NCBI GenBank assembly: GCA_963764675.1
Contig: CAVXTQ010000005.1
Location: forward strand, 558,001 to 622,000
Length of the DNA: 64,000 nt
Direction: 5' to 3'
DNA from: Acidiferrum sp963764675
Lineage (GTDB): Bacteria > Acidobacteriota > Terriglobia > Acidiferrales > UBA7541
Every line of letters starts with the position of its first letter. The first letter of the stretch is position 1. Below the pieces are notes generated by a model, which ran no database searches, was not told the DNA's origin, and worked only from the letters and a program-made list of their open reading frames with translations. A program made the translations under genes and the position numbers. This document shows, one piece after another, positions 1 through 8,618 of this stretch.

Positions 1-1
1 G

Positions 2-61
2 GCCGCACGCCTCTACTGTCTCGGCGCGCAGCAAGTTCTCGCGGGGAAGTTCCGCGAGTGA
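2..61 (+). CDS. RNA polymerase sigma factor (ECF-like), C-terminal end only
   Basis: Only the last 19 codons are in the window, reading ARLYCLGAQQVLAGKFRE and a TGA stop. This fits the end of the region 4 helix of an ECF sigma factor (R-L-x3-A-x2-L pattern), but it is too short to prove. The stronger argument is the neighbour: 9 bases after the stop begins a membrane anti-sigma factor with a zinc-binding zf-HC2 motif, and such proteins are usually encoded directly behind their sigma factor. The call is therefore mainly an inference from context. Confidence 0.45.
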   Translation, partial: AARLYCLGAQQVLAGKFRE

Positions 62-70
62 GGACCTCCC

Positions 71-793
71 ATGAAGTGCACCACGGTTCGTACCAAGTTG
101 GCCGGCTATCTTGACGACGCCATCAGCGGCGCCGCCCAGGTTCATGAGCGCGTGCATGTTCGCGAGCATTTGGAAAGTTGTGCGTCTTGCCGCGAAGAAC
201 TCCAGCAATTCCGCAAACTTGGCGTTCTGTTGTCGCGCGTTCCGCGAACTCTTCCGCCTGCGGATCTGGCAGTGCGCATTCGCGTAGCCGCCGCGCAGTC
301 CACCGCAACACAGGATTTCCGCAGCCGCGTGCACAGGCTGCGCGACCGCGCCGAAGTGAAGCTCGAAAACGTTTTTCGCCCACTCACTCTTCCGGCTACG
401 GGCGGATTCGCCTCCGCCATCCTGGTCTTCGTCGTGGTGCTGCAGCTCATCGTGCCAGGCATCACCGTGCGTGCCGTCCAGAACGACGTGCCCATCAACA
501 TCTTGCGGCCCGCCGAACTCATCACGCTTTCGGACTATCCCCAGGCCTGGGCTCCGGAGCAGCACGACTCTGAACTCGCGCTTCCCCACGGTTTGCTCCT
601 CGATGTCACCGTGGACCAGCACGGACAAATGGCTGGCTACCAAATTCTCTCCGGTCCAAGAAGCGTGGATTTGCGTCATCAGCTCGATCAAATGCTGCTC
701 TTCTCGCGCTTCCGTCCGATGCTGAGCTTCGGCCGGCCTACCGCCGGTGGCCACGTAATCCTCAGCTTCAGCGCCGTCCGCGTCCGCGGCTAG
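71..793 (+). CDS. Membrane anti-sigma factor with zf-HC2 finger and TonB-C-like periplasmic domain
   Basis: The 240-residue protein starts with a zinc-binding anti-sigma domain, with His33, Cys37 and Cys40 in HLESCASC and an additional Cys3. One membrane helix lies at about 112-130, followed by a periplasmic domain at 165-240 that resembles a TonB C-terminal fold (a VTVDQHGQ strand, then L-x2-F-x-F/R-P and a final VILSF strand). The family binds a cognate ECF sigma factor in the cytoplasm and releases it on an envelope signal. It sits 9 bases after the probable sigma gene, preceded by a GGACC stretch, so the two are likely co-transcribed. The TonB-like tail suggests sensing in the periplasm, but that is inference. 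Confidence 0.8.
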   Translation: MKCTTVRTKLAGYLDDAISGAAQVHERVHVREHLESCASCREELQQFRKLGVLLSRVPRTLPPADLAVRIRVAAAQSTATQDFRSRVHRLRDRAEVKLENVFRPLTLPATGGFASAILVFVVVLQLIVPGITVRAVQNDVPINILRPAELITLSDYPQAWAPEQHDSELALPHGLLLDVTVDQHGQMAGYQILSGPRSVDLRHQLDQMLLFSRFRPMLSFGRPTAGGHVILSFSAVRVRG

Positions 794-910
794 CCCTTTT
801 TTCCAAAATTCATACTGTCCGAAGGTCCAGCTTCTTCTCAGCGCACGCCTGTACCTCGCGCATCGATCGGCTCTTCCTCCCGCACGGTCTAATGGTTGCA
901 GGGGATTTCT

Positions 911-1744
911 ATGCCGCTCGCAACAAGAGTTTCGAATACGTCGCGCGATCTTCGCGCCGTGCGAATGTTCACGGTGTTGCTATTCGTCGCCGTCTTGTTT
1001 GTGTCACCACTCGTAGTGGTTGGCGCGCAGCAGCCCACAGCGTACGCGGAGCGCACGCTGTTCGACGCCGCAAATCGCGAGCGCGTCGCGCAGGGCTTGC
1101 AGCCGCTGCGCTGGGACGATGCTCTGGCCAACGCCGCGCGCGACCACGCTGTTCGCATGGCGCAGCGCAATACGCTGTCGCATCAATTTCCCGGAGAGCT
1201 GCCGCTGCAGGATCGCGCCCGCATTGCCGGCGCCCGCTACACGGTGATCGCAGAGAACGTCGCCGAAGGTCCGTCGCCGGATGTGATCCATTCGAGCTGG
1301 ATGCATTCGCCACCGCACCGCGCGAATCTGCTGGCACCGGAACTTACGGCATTGGGAGTTGCGGTGGCTGTGGTCACCGACAAACGCACAGGGGCCGCGA
1401 CACTGTTTGCGGTGCAAGACTTCTCGCAATCCGTTGCAAGCTTGAGTTTCGAACAACAGGAGCAGCAAGTGAGTTCGCTACTGGCCGCACGCGGGCTGAC
1501 AGTAAGCGATACGCGGGTTAGCGGTGCGACCGATGCACGCAAAACGTGCGAAATGGATCGTGGCTGGACAGGCAGCCGGCCGAGTCTAGTGGTGCGCTTC
1601 GAAGCAGGCGATTTGAGCCGCCTGCCGGACGATCTCGAGCAGAAGGTTCGAGGCGGGCAGTACCGCTCGGCGGCGGTAGGAGCTTGCCCCGCCGGCAGCG
1701 ATGGCGGATTCGCGCGGTTTCGAATCGCGGTTTTACTCTTCTGA
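911..1744 (+). CDS. Secreted CAP/SCP domain protein
   Basis: This is a 277-residue protein with a signal or anchor helix at 18-40 and a CAP (SCP/PR1, PF00188) domain at about 45-165. The CAP tetrad is visible: His91 in LSHQFPG, Glu115 in IAENVAEG, and His132/His136 in SWMHSPPHRANLL. The roughly 110-residue C-terminal part is not recognised and contains two cysteines, perhaps a disulfide. The ATG at 911 is chosen because GGGGA precedes it by 6 bases and the signal peptide then lies at the N-terminus. The role of bacterial CAP proteins is mostly unknown; lipid binding and proteolysis have been proposed for the family. Confidence 0.85.
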   Translation: MPLATRVSNTSRDLRAVRMFTVLLFVAVLFVSPLVVVGAQQPTAYAERTLFDAANRERVAQGLQPLRWDDALANAARDHAVRMAQRNTLSHQFPGELPLQDRARIAGARYTVIAENVAEGPSPDVIHSSWMHSPPHRANLLAPELTALGVAVAVVTDKRTGAATLFAVQDFSQSVASLSFEQQEQQVSSLLAARGLTVSDTRVSGATDARKTCEMDRGWTGSRPSLVVRFEAGDLSRLPDDLEQKVRGGQYRSAAVGACPAGSDGGFARFRIAVLLF

Positions 1745-1796
1745 CGGCGTTGTTCCTTCGATGTGAGTGTCCACGACCAAGCGGCATCCGGGATTC

Positions 1797-2393
1797 TCAC
1801 AAATCAAGAAATGTTCCGTGCTCGAAAACCTCCTCGCTGAAAGGATCGTGCGCGACGCTGGAGTTTTCGTTTTGCCGCGCGACATCTTGTAAAGCGGCCT
1901 TCAGCGACTCCAATGCAGTGCTGATGCGGTCAAGCTCGCAATCGCGGAAGTCGAGACGTAACACAAAATGCATCACATTAAAAAGCGCATTGCGAGCATT
2001 GCGGATGATGCGCGCGTTGAACTCGGAGGATGGCAGAACCTGCGCACAGCGGCAAAACGTCCTGGCAAGCTCCAGCTCCGAGAGAAGAAAGCGAAACTGG
2101 GCGTTGTTGGCCGCTACGCGACCCGGCGGACGCTTTTCGGTGGAGTTCACGGAGGGCCCGGCACTTACGAGGTCAGCGCAGGCGAGTAAGGAACCGTAGG
2201 TGATCTGTAGCGCGTCGGTGGGAGCGACCTCCAGACCTTCGTTGAGCTTGGCGGCAAAGGCGGCGGCTTGAGTCCAGGTGTCGAATTCTCCGAACTCCTG
2301 GTGAACCACGGTTCCGGGACGATCCTCAACGGCGCCACACACTACCGCGGAGTCACCCCAGAGCCTTGCCGTGAATGCCAATCGAGCCGGCAT
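1797..2393 (-). CDS. Conserved hypothetical protein
   Basis: The 198-residue product is soluble, with no signal peptide. The N-terminal 75 residues look like a small alpha/beta unit (MPARLAFTARLWGDSAVV, then FGEFDTWTQAAAFAAKLNEG). The C-terminal half is predicted helical with hydrophobic heptads and could form a helical bundle. I do not recognise the family. The ATG at 2393 is preferred over the in-frame TTG at 2405 because GGAGG lies 5 bases upstream of it. It is transcribed from a very AT-rich upstream region unlike the rest of the window, and it stands alone between unrelated genes. Confidence 0.6.
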   Translation of the reverse strand: MPARLAFTARLWGDSAVVCGAVEDRPGTVVHQEFGEFDTWTQAAAFAAKLNEGLEVAPTDALQITYGSLLACADLVSAGPSVNSTEKRPPGRVAANNAQFRFLLSELELARTFCRCAQVLPSSEFNARIIRNARNALFNVMHFVLRLDFRDCELDRISTALESLKAALQDVARQNENSSVAHDPFSEEVFEHGTFLDL

Positions 2394-2428
2394 TTTGACC
2401 TCCAACTCCGTACGCTAACGACTTAGTG

Positions 2429-2452
2429 TTATTATCTTATATCGTATAATAA
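2429..2452 (-). promoter_or_regulatory. AT-rich promoter region with inverted repeat upstream of the hypothetical gene
   Basis: The AT-rich stretch holds a perfect 7-base inverted repeat, TTATTAT (2429-2435) and ATAATAA (2446-2452), separated by 10 bases. On the minus strand TTGAAG, a 17-base spacer and TAAGAT could be -35 and -10 elements overlapping this repeat, which would make it a candidate operator for the gene starting at 2393. No regulator gene is adjacent. Confidence 0.3.
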
Positions 2453-2597
2453 TATACTTCAATCAGTATGTACTGTAGTAGATAACATAGGAAAAATGGC
2501 CCGGCGCGGCCGCCAGGCCGTTCTGGTTGGGCGCCAAGCGATCAGTGAAGCGGGAGATGAAAATCCATCAAGGGCGGAGACGCGATAGGTGGCAGGA

Positions 2598-5236
2598 TCA
2601 GGCCAAGGCTACGCGTTTTTCAGGAGCGATATCGACGATGGTGATGACCGCCCCATCAAGCTGGTTATCCAAGGTGCGATAGGGAAGGACTTTCAGCTGG
2701 TAGTGCGTGCCCTTGCGGTCGGTAAGCTCCTGTTCGACGGTCCGGAAGTTCGACATAACCCGCAAAACGAGAGAATGGAGATCTTTAATATCGATGGTGG
2801 GATTGATGTTCAAAAGCGGACGGCCGATATCGCCGGGGATCAAACCCAGAAACTTCTGGGCCTTGGGTGTGAAGCGGCGGATGGTGAGATCGCTTCCGAT
2901 CATGATGACGGCAATATCGGTGCTCGAGAGAAGATTGGTCAAATCGGTGTTGATCTGGGCGATCTCGACGTTGCGATTGCGCAGCTCATCGTTGACGGTG
3001 GTGAGTTCCTCGTTAGCAGACTGTAACTCTTCCTTGGCGGTTTCAAGTTCCTCGTTGGTGCTCTGGAGTTCCTCGTTGCTGGAAAGAATCTCTTCGTTGG
3101 CGGAGTGAAGCTCTTCATTGGTGGCTTCCTGGGTTCAATAACGGATTGCAGGTGTTGTTTGGTGGCGGCGAGCTCCTGTTCGAGCTTGGCGATTCTGCCG
3201 GAAGCAGCCACGGATTCCCGCTCCGGGAGGGTTCGCCGGGCTGCGGGTACACGCGGGATCTCGGGCGGAGCATCCTGAAAAATGATCATGAAATACAATT
3301 CTTTGAGATCCCCGATGTTGAAGGGAGCGACTTCGAAGTTCACGAAGCGGACCGGATCCGAGTGGGGCTCTCCGCCATCGCCGTTTTCACTCTTGATTTG
3401 GACGCTTTGCTTGCGGATGGGGAGGCTTTCCTGCTTGGCGCGGCTGATGGCGTCCCGCAAGTCGAAGAGGATACCTTCGCGCGCCATCTTCAGAATGCTG
3501 AGGCTGGCGCGGCCGGGGGCCAGCTTGAGATAGCGATTCACGCTCCCGCGGGTGTGGATGATTTCCAGATCCTCATTGATGAAGACAGTGGCGGGAGCAT
3601 ATTGACTCAGAAGGCGGCGATCGAATTCCTTCTGAGCTTCCATATAGTTCCAACCGGAATCCGGCAGCTTGGCGGGAATGCGAAGTGAGCCATATTCGTA
3701 GCGTTCGCCAGGATGAGCGAGCGGAAAGGTCACCAGCTGACGCCCCGCCGTGGTTTTCCTGAGGTAAATCTTGTGGATGCGGTCTTCTGTAGCGAATAAA
3801 TTTGCCCCGGAGCCTATGCCCTCGGAAGTGCCGAGGACTAAATAACCTGCGGGCCGGGTAGCGTAGTGGAACAGAGAAATGACCTTGCTCTGGAGGACGG
3901 GTTCCAGATAAATGAGCAGATTGCGGCAGGATACGAGGTCCATTTGGGAGAAGGGAGGATCGTTGAGAAGGTTGTGCTGCGCGAAGATGCACATATCCCG
4001 GATGTTTTTACTGATCCGGTATCCCCCATCGACTTTGGTGAAAAATCTGCTGAGCCGCTCGGCGGAGACGTCGCCTTGGATGTTGTCCGGATAGAAGCGG
4101 CTGCGGGCTTTGGTGATGCTGGCTTCGCTGATGTCGGTTCCGAAAAGCTGAATGGGGATGTTCGGAGCTTTGTCGGAGAGAAACTCGAGGAGAGCAATGG
4201 CGACCGAATAGGTCTCCTCGCCGGAAGCGCATCCCGGAGTCCAAACGCGAATGCTGGTCTCCGGTGGGCGGTGCTTCAGGATGTTCGGGAAAACCTGAGA
4301 TTGCAGGCTATCGAAAACACGGGGGTTGCGGAAGAAGTTGGTGACATTGATGAGCATGTCTTGGTAGAGGGCGTTGATCTCGGGAGGATTGGTGTGGATG
4401 TATTGGAGGTAGTCTGCCAGCTTGTCGATCTTGTGCACCACCCTGCGGCGCTGAATACGCCGCAGAACGGTGGTCTGGCGGTAATGCGTGAAATCCACGC
4501 CGGCCGATCTTCGCAGAAGCTGGAAAATGGCGCTTAGACCCGTTTTCTCGGCGGGCAGAAACTCCTGAGCTTCGGAAACGAGTTCCCGGGCGACATAGGG
4601 ATGACGCGCGATGCGCGCGAGTTCGCGAGCGATGGCCGTCGGAGGAAGAACGTAGTCGACACAGCCGGCGGCGGCGGCGCTTCGCGGCATGCCGTCCGAC
4701 TTGGCGGAGGCCACGTCCTGCGCGAACGTCACGCCGCCGTGAGCCTGGATTTCCGCCATGCCCAGGGTGCCATCGGTACCGGACCCGGACAAGATGACCC
4801 CGATGGCGCGATTGCGCTGTTCTTGCGCGAGGGCACGCATGAAGTGGTCGATGGGCATGTGCAGTCCGCGGGACTCCTCGCGCGGCCCAAGGTGCAGAGT
4901 GTGATCGGAAATGGACATGCTGGCGTTGGGGGGAATGACGTAGACGTGGTTGACTTCCGCATGCATGCCATCGGTCACCTGTTCTACTTGCATGGAGGTT
5001 TTCTTGGAGAGCAGGTCGGCGAGGAGGCTGTGATGCTTGGGGTCCAGATGCTGGATGAGGACGAAGGCCATTCCAGTGTCGGGTGGCAGTGCGGTGATGA
5101 GCTCGGTAAAAGCCTCAATCCCGCCCGCCGACGCGCCGATGGCAGCAATCAAGAAGTCGTTTTTCGAATCTTGGCGCGATTTGCTTTGAACTTTAGCTTT
5201 TCGTTGCGGGCCCCGGGGCCTCGCCTTTGCTTTCAT
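2598..5236 (-). CDS. CheB-CheR-PAS fusion protein (methylesterase/methyltransferase), frameshifted
   Basis: The protein joins a CheB methylesterase domain (about 28-205; Ser36 in IGASAGGI, His63 in IQHLDP, Asp in SGSGTDGTLGM), a CheR methyltransferase (about 215-480; SAM-binding WTPGCASGEETYS), a linker, a long coiled coil (from about 680) and a C-terminal PAS domain. Such proteins are hybrid sensors thought to modify chemoreceptor-like partners; no receptor or che gene is near. The frame breaks at 3131-3133: upstream it reads QHLQSVIE, and after one missing base it continues QEATNEELHSANEEI and runs to a stop at 2598. With the frame restored it is about 879 residues, the normal length. As written, the protein would end in about 40 nonsense residues and lose the PAS domain. 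Confidence 0.8.
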
Positions 5237-5516
5237 TGGGTTTCCCCCAGATTTCTCCGCCGACGGTTGGAACCGCAGGTCAGCTACCCCAGGGTAAGTG
5301 GCATTGTAATATACACTACGACAAAATCATCCGGTTCGCCACGCGTTCTTGCTTGGCAGCAGGGCACAGAGGTTAGGGATAGCGACCCTTTCGTTTTTGC
5401 TGCTGTCGAGACTCAGGATGAGAGGCCGGAGGGTGGGAAAAATTCGGCGCAAAGACGGGAAGGGAACTCGAAACAGAACAAGGAAGAGGAGCCGTCTCAC
5501 GCCTTGCGGGCATCGT

Positions 5517-6980
5517 TCACGGCACTACGCTCTCAGGGAAACTTTCCTCCAACCTGCCCGGCTCAATGCGACTCAGCAAGCTAACTACTGCGGTGACCGC
5601 AAAATTTCCGCACAGCCCGATGAAACCCGCATTCAGACCAAAGAACGGATCGCGGTTGCTGAGCATGAGGAACCCGACGATGGTGATGCCTACCACCAAC
5701 CCGGAAAAGACCGCAGGCATGGTAACTCTTCTCGAGTACAAGCCAAGAACGACACCCGGAAAGAATTGGGCTACGCCTGCATATCCCAAGATCAAAAGGG
5801 ATACCAACATTGCGGAGCTACGGATGGCGAAGAAGAGTGCGGCGCCGGTGATCACGAACACCATAGCGCGGGCCAACTTGGCGACCTGCTGGTCGCTCAT
5901 GTTCGGCGCAAAAATAGGGCGATACAGGTTTTTGGCGAACAGCGTGGCGGCGGTAAGGATTTGGATGGCGGCGGGAACCATCGCCGTAAGCGCGCCTGCG
6001 CCGCCAATCAAACCCAGGAACCATGCGGGAAAGGTCTTGCGGACCAACGTCAACAAAGCAAGATCGCCATTGCTCATGCCCGGCAGAATCAGAACCGCGG
6101 TGAAGCCTACGAACATCACTAGTGGCATGGTGATGCTGTAAAGAGGCATGACGACGGCGTTGCGGCGCAAAATGTCGCCACTCTTGGCAGTGAAGCTGGC
6201 CGCAAAAGCTTGAGGCCACATGTAAAAACCCATCGCTGTGAGCAGAACCAAGGACACATACCAGGTGTGCCCGAGGTTCTTGGTGGTGCCCGGCATAACC
6301 AGGTGTTCCGGCTTGACGTGCGCTAAGGCGGCAAACATCGGACCCAAGCCATTAAAATAGATGTAGGGCACGGCGATGCCAATAAAGAGAGCGGCAAACA
6401 ACAGCAGGAAGTCTTTCAAAACACTGACCCATGCCACGCCGCGCACTCCACTGGCGAATACGAATGCCGCCACAAGGGCGAAAGCGATGAGCATGGCCGG
6501 GGTGCGACCGATGCCCTGAAAGCTTGCGACTTCGACAATGATCCCAAGCCCGGTGAGTTGAAGCTGCAGATACGGGATGATGAAGACCACGCCCACCAAG
6601 GCGACGAAGGCCGCAAGATATTTGCTGCGATAGCGCACGTGGAAGAAGTCCGCTTGCGTCTGAAGCCGGTACTTGCGCCCTATTTCCCAGATGTGCGGCG
6701 TGAGGAAGAACGCAACCACGAATATCAGCGACTGGTAACCGAGAATGTATAGAGCCGGCCCACCCTTGGAATATGCCCAACCGCTGGCTCCGAGGAAGGT
6801 GAAAGTCGTGTAGATTTCACCGGCCATCAGCAGCCAAATCAGCAGCACGCCGAACCCTCTACCGGCGACGGTCCATTGCTCCAAATCCATTTTGTGCCGT
6901 GATCCGGCATAAAAGCCGATGAAGGAGCCGACGGCAACAATGCCAAAGATGAACGTCAGAGCGACGGTGCTTGCGTTCAC
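5517..6980 (-). CDS. Sodium:solute symporter (SSS family), monocarboxylate-permease-like
   Basis: The 487-residue protein has about 13 hydrophobic segments and SSS family (PF00474) features, including an N-terminal WTVAGRGFG motif (the usual site is the family's A-G-R), a GVRGVAWVSVLKD loop and an FPGVVLGLY helix. The GTG at 6980 is chosen because it overlaps the stop of the DUF3311 gene as GTGA, which indicates translational coupling; a longer reading from 7139 would run through that gene in another frame. The pair DUF3311-SSS is also known in Bacillus (YhjC-YhjB). The substrate is probably a small organic acid or similar solute; this is inferred from relatives only. Confidence 0.85.
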   Translation of the reverse strand: MNASTVALTFIFGIVAVGSFIGFYAGSRHKMDLEQWTVAGRGFGVLLIWLLMAGEIYTTFTFLGASGWAYSKGGPALYILGYQSLIFVVAFFLTPHIWEIGRKYRLQTQADFFHVRYRSKYLAAFVALVGVVFIIPYLQLQLTGLGIIVEVASFQGIGRTPAMLIAFALVAAFVFASGVRGVAWVSVLKDFLLLFAALFIGIAVPYIYFNGLGPMFAALAHVKPEHLVMPGTTKNLGHTWYVSLVLLTAMGFYMWPQAFAASFTAKSGDILRRNAVVMPLYSITMPLVMFVGFTAVLILPGMSNGDLALLTLVRKTFPAWFLGLIGGAGALTAMVPAAIQILTAATLFAKNLYRPIFAPNMSDQQVAKLARAMVFVITGAALFFAIRSSAMLVSLLILGYAGVAQFFPGVVLGLYSRRVTMPAVFSGLVVGITIVGFLMLSNRDPFFGLNAGFIGLCGNFAVTAVVSLLSRIEPGRLEESFPESVVP

Positions 6981-7216
6981 CGAGGACCGCCTGCGTTGGC
7001 GCCGCCTTGCGGCGCTGAAGTGCGTCGCGTCTCCAAACGGTAGGCGCCCCACATCACGAGGGGAGTAAGCCCGAGCCATGAGATCAGCCAGAAAAGATTG
7101 AATGGTATGCCGAGAACCATGGGATAAATACGGTCCCAAAGAGGCACGGAAAAGCAGATTCCGGTGAAAGGAATCAGGGCCAGTAGCAGCGAACCGAGTG
7201 ACGGTCTTTTCACCAT
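6977..7216 (-). CDS. DUF3311 small membrane protein, symporter partner
   Basis: This 79-residue protein has two membrane helices, one around IPFTGICFSVPLWDR and one around FNLFWLISWLGLTPLVMW, with the F-x2-P-L-W/R spacing of DUF3311. It begins at the ATG at 7216, and a longer in-frame reading upstream lacks hydrophobic or family features. Its stop overlaps the GTG of the downstream symporter by 4 bases, so the two are made together. Members are consistently found next to SSS transporters and are thought to be accessory subunits. Confidence 0.75.
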   Translation of the reverse strand: MVKRPSLGSLLLALIPFTGICFSVPLWDRIYPMVLGIPFNLFWLISWLGLTPLVMWGAYRLETRRTSAPQGGANAGGPR

Positions 7217-7342
7217 GAGATTCGTTCCGGCCGCAAGCCGATCAAGAGAATTGAACTGAGACGACACGAGTAGCGGGCGGAGTATACACTCATGCCAGTC
7301 GCTTGCAACGGCGAGGAACGCCCGCAAGTCGATAGGAAAGGC

Positions 7343-7371
7343 TTGATTCCCGGGCGGAGACGACATAGACT
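7343..7371 (+). promoter_or_regulatory. Probable sigma-70 promoter of the aroF leader
   Basis: TTGATT (7343-7348), a 17-base spacer and TAGACT (7366-7371) form a fair vegetative promoter. Seven bases further lies the ATG of the leader peptide at 7379, so transcription would start at or next to that ATG. This fits a leaderless message and explains why no ribosome binding site is seen for the peptide. Confidence 0.5.
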
Positions 7372-7378
7372 ACCGCCC

Positions 7379-7453
7379 ATGGTTCGGAACGCCTACTCGT
7401 ATTGGTTTAGTTTTTGGACCCACTCAAACAAGTGGCGAGGGGCGAATTTGTAG
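7379..7453 (+). CDS. Aromatic-rich leader peptide of aroF (attenuator peptide)
   Basis: The 24-codon frame reads MVRNAYSYWFSFW and then THSNKWRGANL. Seven of 24 residues are aromatic: Tyr6, Tyr8, Trp9, Phe10, Phe12, Trp13 and Trp19, six of them packed in codons 6-13. It ends 27 bases before a rho-independent terminator and 94 bases before a DAHP synthase, the first enzyme of aromatic amino acid synthesis. This is the classical design of a leader whose translation measures charged tRNA-Tyr, tRNA-Trp and tRNA-Phe. It is too short for routine gene calling. The ATG appears to coincide with the transcript start, so no Shine-Dalgarno sequence is expected. Confidence 0.7.
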   Translation: MVRNAYSYWFSFWTHSNKWRGANL

Positions 7454-7507
7454 ACAGAGCAAGAGCCAAGAAAGATTCGACCCACTCGCAAGTTGAGTGG
7501 GTTTTTT
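7419..7507 (+). promoter_or_regulatory. Ribosome-mediated transcription attenuator (alternative hairpins 1:2, 2:3, 3:4)
   Basis: Segment 1 CCACT (7420-7424, inside the leader frame) can pair with segment 2 AGTGG (7431-7435). Segment 2 can instead pair with CCACT of segment 3 (7482-7486), extended past a two-base bulge by CGA with TCG. Segment 3 CCCACTC (7481-7487) pairs with segment 4 GAGTGGG (7495-7501) to make the terminator. A ribosome stalled at the Phe/Trp codons 7406-7417 would cover segment 1, free segment 2 and favour the 2:3 antiterminator; one that reaches the stop at 7451 would leave 3:4 free to terminate. The pairings are read from the sequence; the mechanism is inferred from the trp-operon model. 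Confidence 0.65.
7481..7507 (+). terminator. Rho-independent terminator of the aroF attenuator
   Basis: A 7-base-pair stem CCCACTC/GAGTGGG with a 7-base loop is followed directly by TTTTTTGTTTTT. It lies between the leader peptide and the aroF start at 7548, so it acts inside the transcription unit rather than at its end. Confidence 0.75.
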
Positions 7508-7547
7508 GTTTTTGGGAATACAAAAATGGAGATGAGAGGGTCGAGCC

Positions 7548-8594
7548 ATGATTATTTCGATGAAGATGCATGCTTCGCGGCAGGAGATCGATGAAGTGCG
7601 GGGGATTGTGGAGCACTTTGGGTACAAGGTGCACTCGATCGAGGGAGAGGAGCGCGTCGTGATCGGAGTCGTGGGAGTGGGGGATGTGACTGCGTGCATG
7701 GAATCGGTGGAATCGATGCCGCAGGTGGAGAAGGTGGTGCGGATTTCCGCGCCGTATAAATTTGTGAGCAAGCAGTTCAAACAGGGGCGGACGCGCATTC
7801 GCGTGAATGGGACGGAGATCGGCGGCGACGAGTTCATCGTGATGGCGGGGCCGTGCTCAGTGGAATCGGAAAAGCAGATCATGCAGGCCGCGGAAGGTGT
7901 GGCGAAGTCGGGCGCGAAGATGTTGCGCGGCGGCGCGTTCAAGCCGCGCACGTCGCCGTACGATTTTCAGGGCATGGAAGAGGAAGGGCTGAAGCTGTTG
8001 CAGAAAGCGAAGAAGGCGACAGGGCTGGCGATCATCACCGAAGTGATGAGCGACCGCGACGTGGATCTGATCGCGCAATACGCGGACGTGATGCAAGTCG
8101 GCGCGCGCAACATGCAGAACTTCATACTGCTGAAGGCGCTGGGGAAGTGCGGGCGGCCGGTGCTGCTGAAGCGTGGGCTGAGCGGCACGATCAAGGAGCT
8201 GCTGATGTCGGCGGAATACATCGTGGCGCATGGAAACGCGAACGTGATTCTGTGCGAGCGGGGAATTCGGACATTCGAGACGGAAACGCGGAACACCTGC
8301 GACATCGCGGCAATTCCGGCGCTGAATGAGTTGACGCATTTGCCGGTGGTGCTCGATCCGAGCCACGCGACCGGCAAGCGCAGCCTGGTTCCGGCGGTGT
8401 CGCGCGCGGGAGTGGCGATTGGGGCGGATGGATTGATCGTTGAGGTGCATCCGGCGCCGGAGAAGGCGATCAGCGATGGAGCGCAGTCGCTCGATCTGGT
8501 GCAGTTCGAGAAGATGATGCGCGAGCTGAAGCCGTACATCCAGTTGTGGCAAGAATCGCGAAAGGCGGAAGGTGCCGCGGCGGCCAAGGCGTAG
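7548..8594 (+). CDS. aroF: 3-deoxy-7-phosphoheptulonate (DAHP) synthase, type I-beta with N-terminal ferredoxin-like domain
   Basis: The enzyme condenses phosphoenolpyruvate and erythrose 4-phosphate, the first step of the shikimate pathway. Residues 1-75 match the ferredoxin-like regulatory domain of the Thermotoga maritima enzyme, which mediates feedback inhibition by tyrosine. The barrel follows with MAGPCSVE (99-106), KPRTSPYDFQG, QVGARNMQNF, LLKRG, ILCERGIRTFE and VLDPSHATGKR, covering metal and substrate residues. Its 348 residues are normal for this type. Expression is apparently set by the attenuator just upstream, so both transcription and activity would respond to aromatic amino acids. 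The gene stands alone, with no other aro gene beside it. Confidence 0.93.
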   Translation: MIISMKMHASRQEIDEVRGIVEHFGYKVHSIEGEERVVIGVVGVGDVTACMESVESMPQVEKVVRISAPYKFVSKQFKQGRTRIRVNGTEIGGDEFIVMAGPCSVESEKQIMQAAEGVAKSGAKMLRGGAFKPRTSPYDFQGMEEEGLKLLQKAKKATGLAIITEVMSDRDVDLIAQYADVMQVGARNMQNFILLKALGKCGRPVLLKRGLSGTIKELLMSAEYIVAHGNANVILCERGIRTFETETRNTCDIAAIPALNELTHLPVVLDPSHATGKRSLVPAVSRAGVAIGADGLIVEVHPAPEKAISDGAQSLDLVQFEKMMRELKPYIQLWQESRKAEGAAAAKA

Positions 8595-8618
8595 TCGAGT
8601 TCGCGCGTTGCAGGGGAG

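Noticed and set aside
4601..5584. A 327-codon plus-strand frame opposite the CheB domain
   Set aside because: The minus-strand CheB catalytic motifs are complete here; the antisense frame is a composition artefact.
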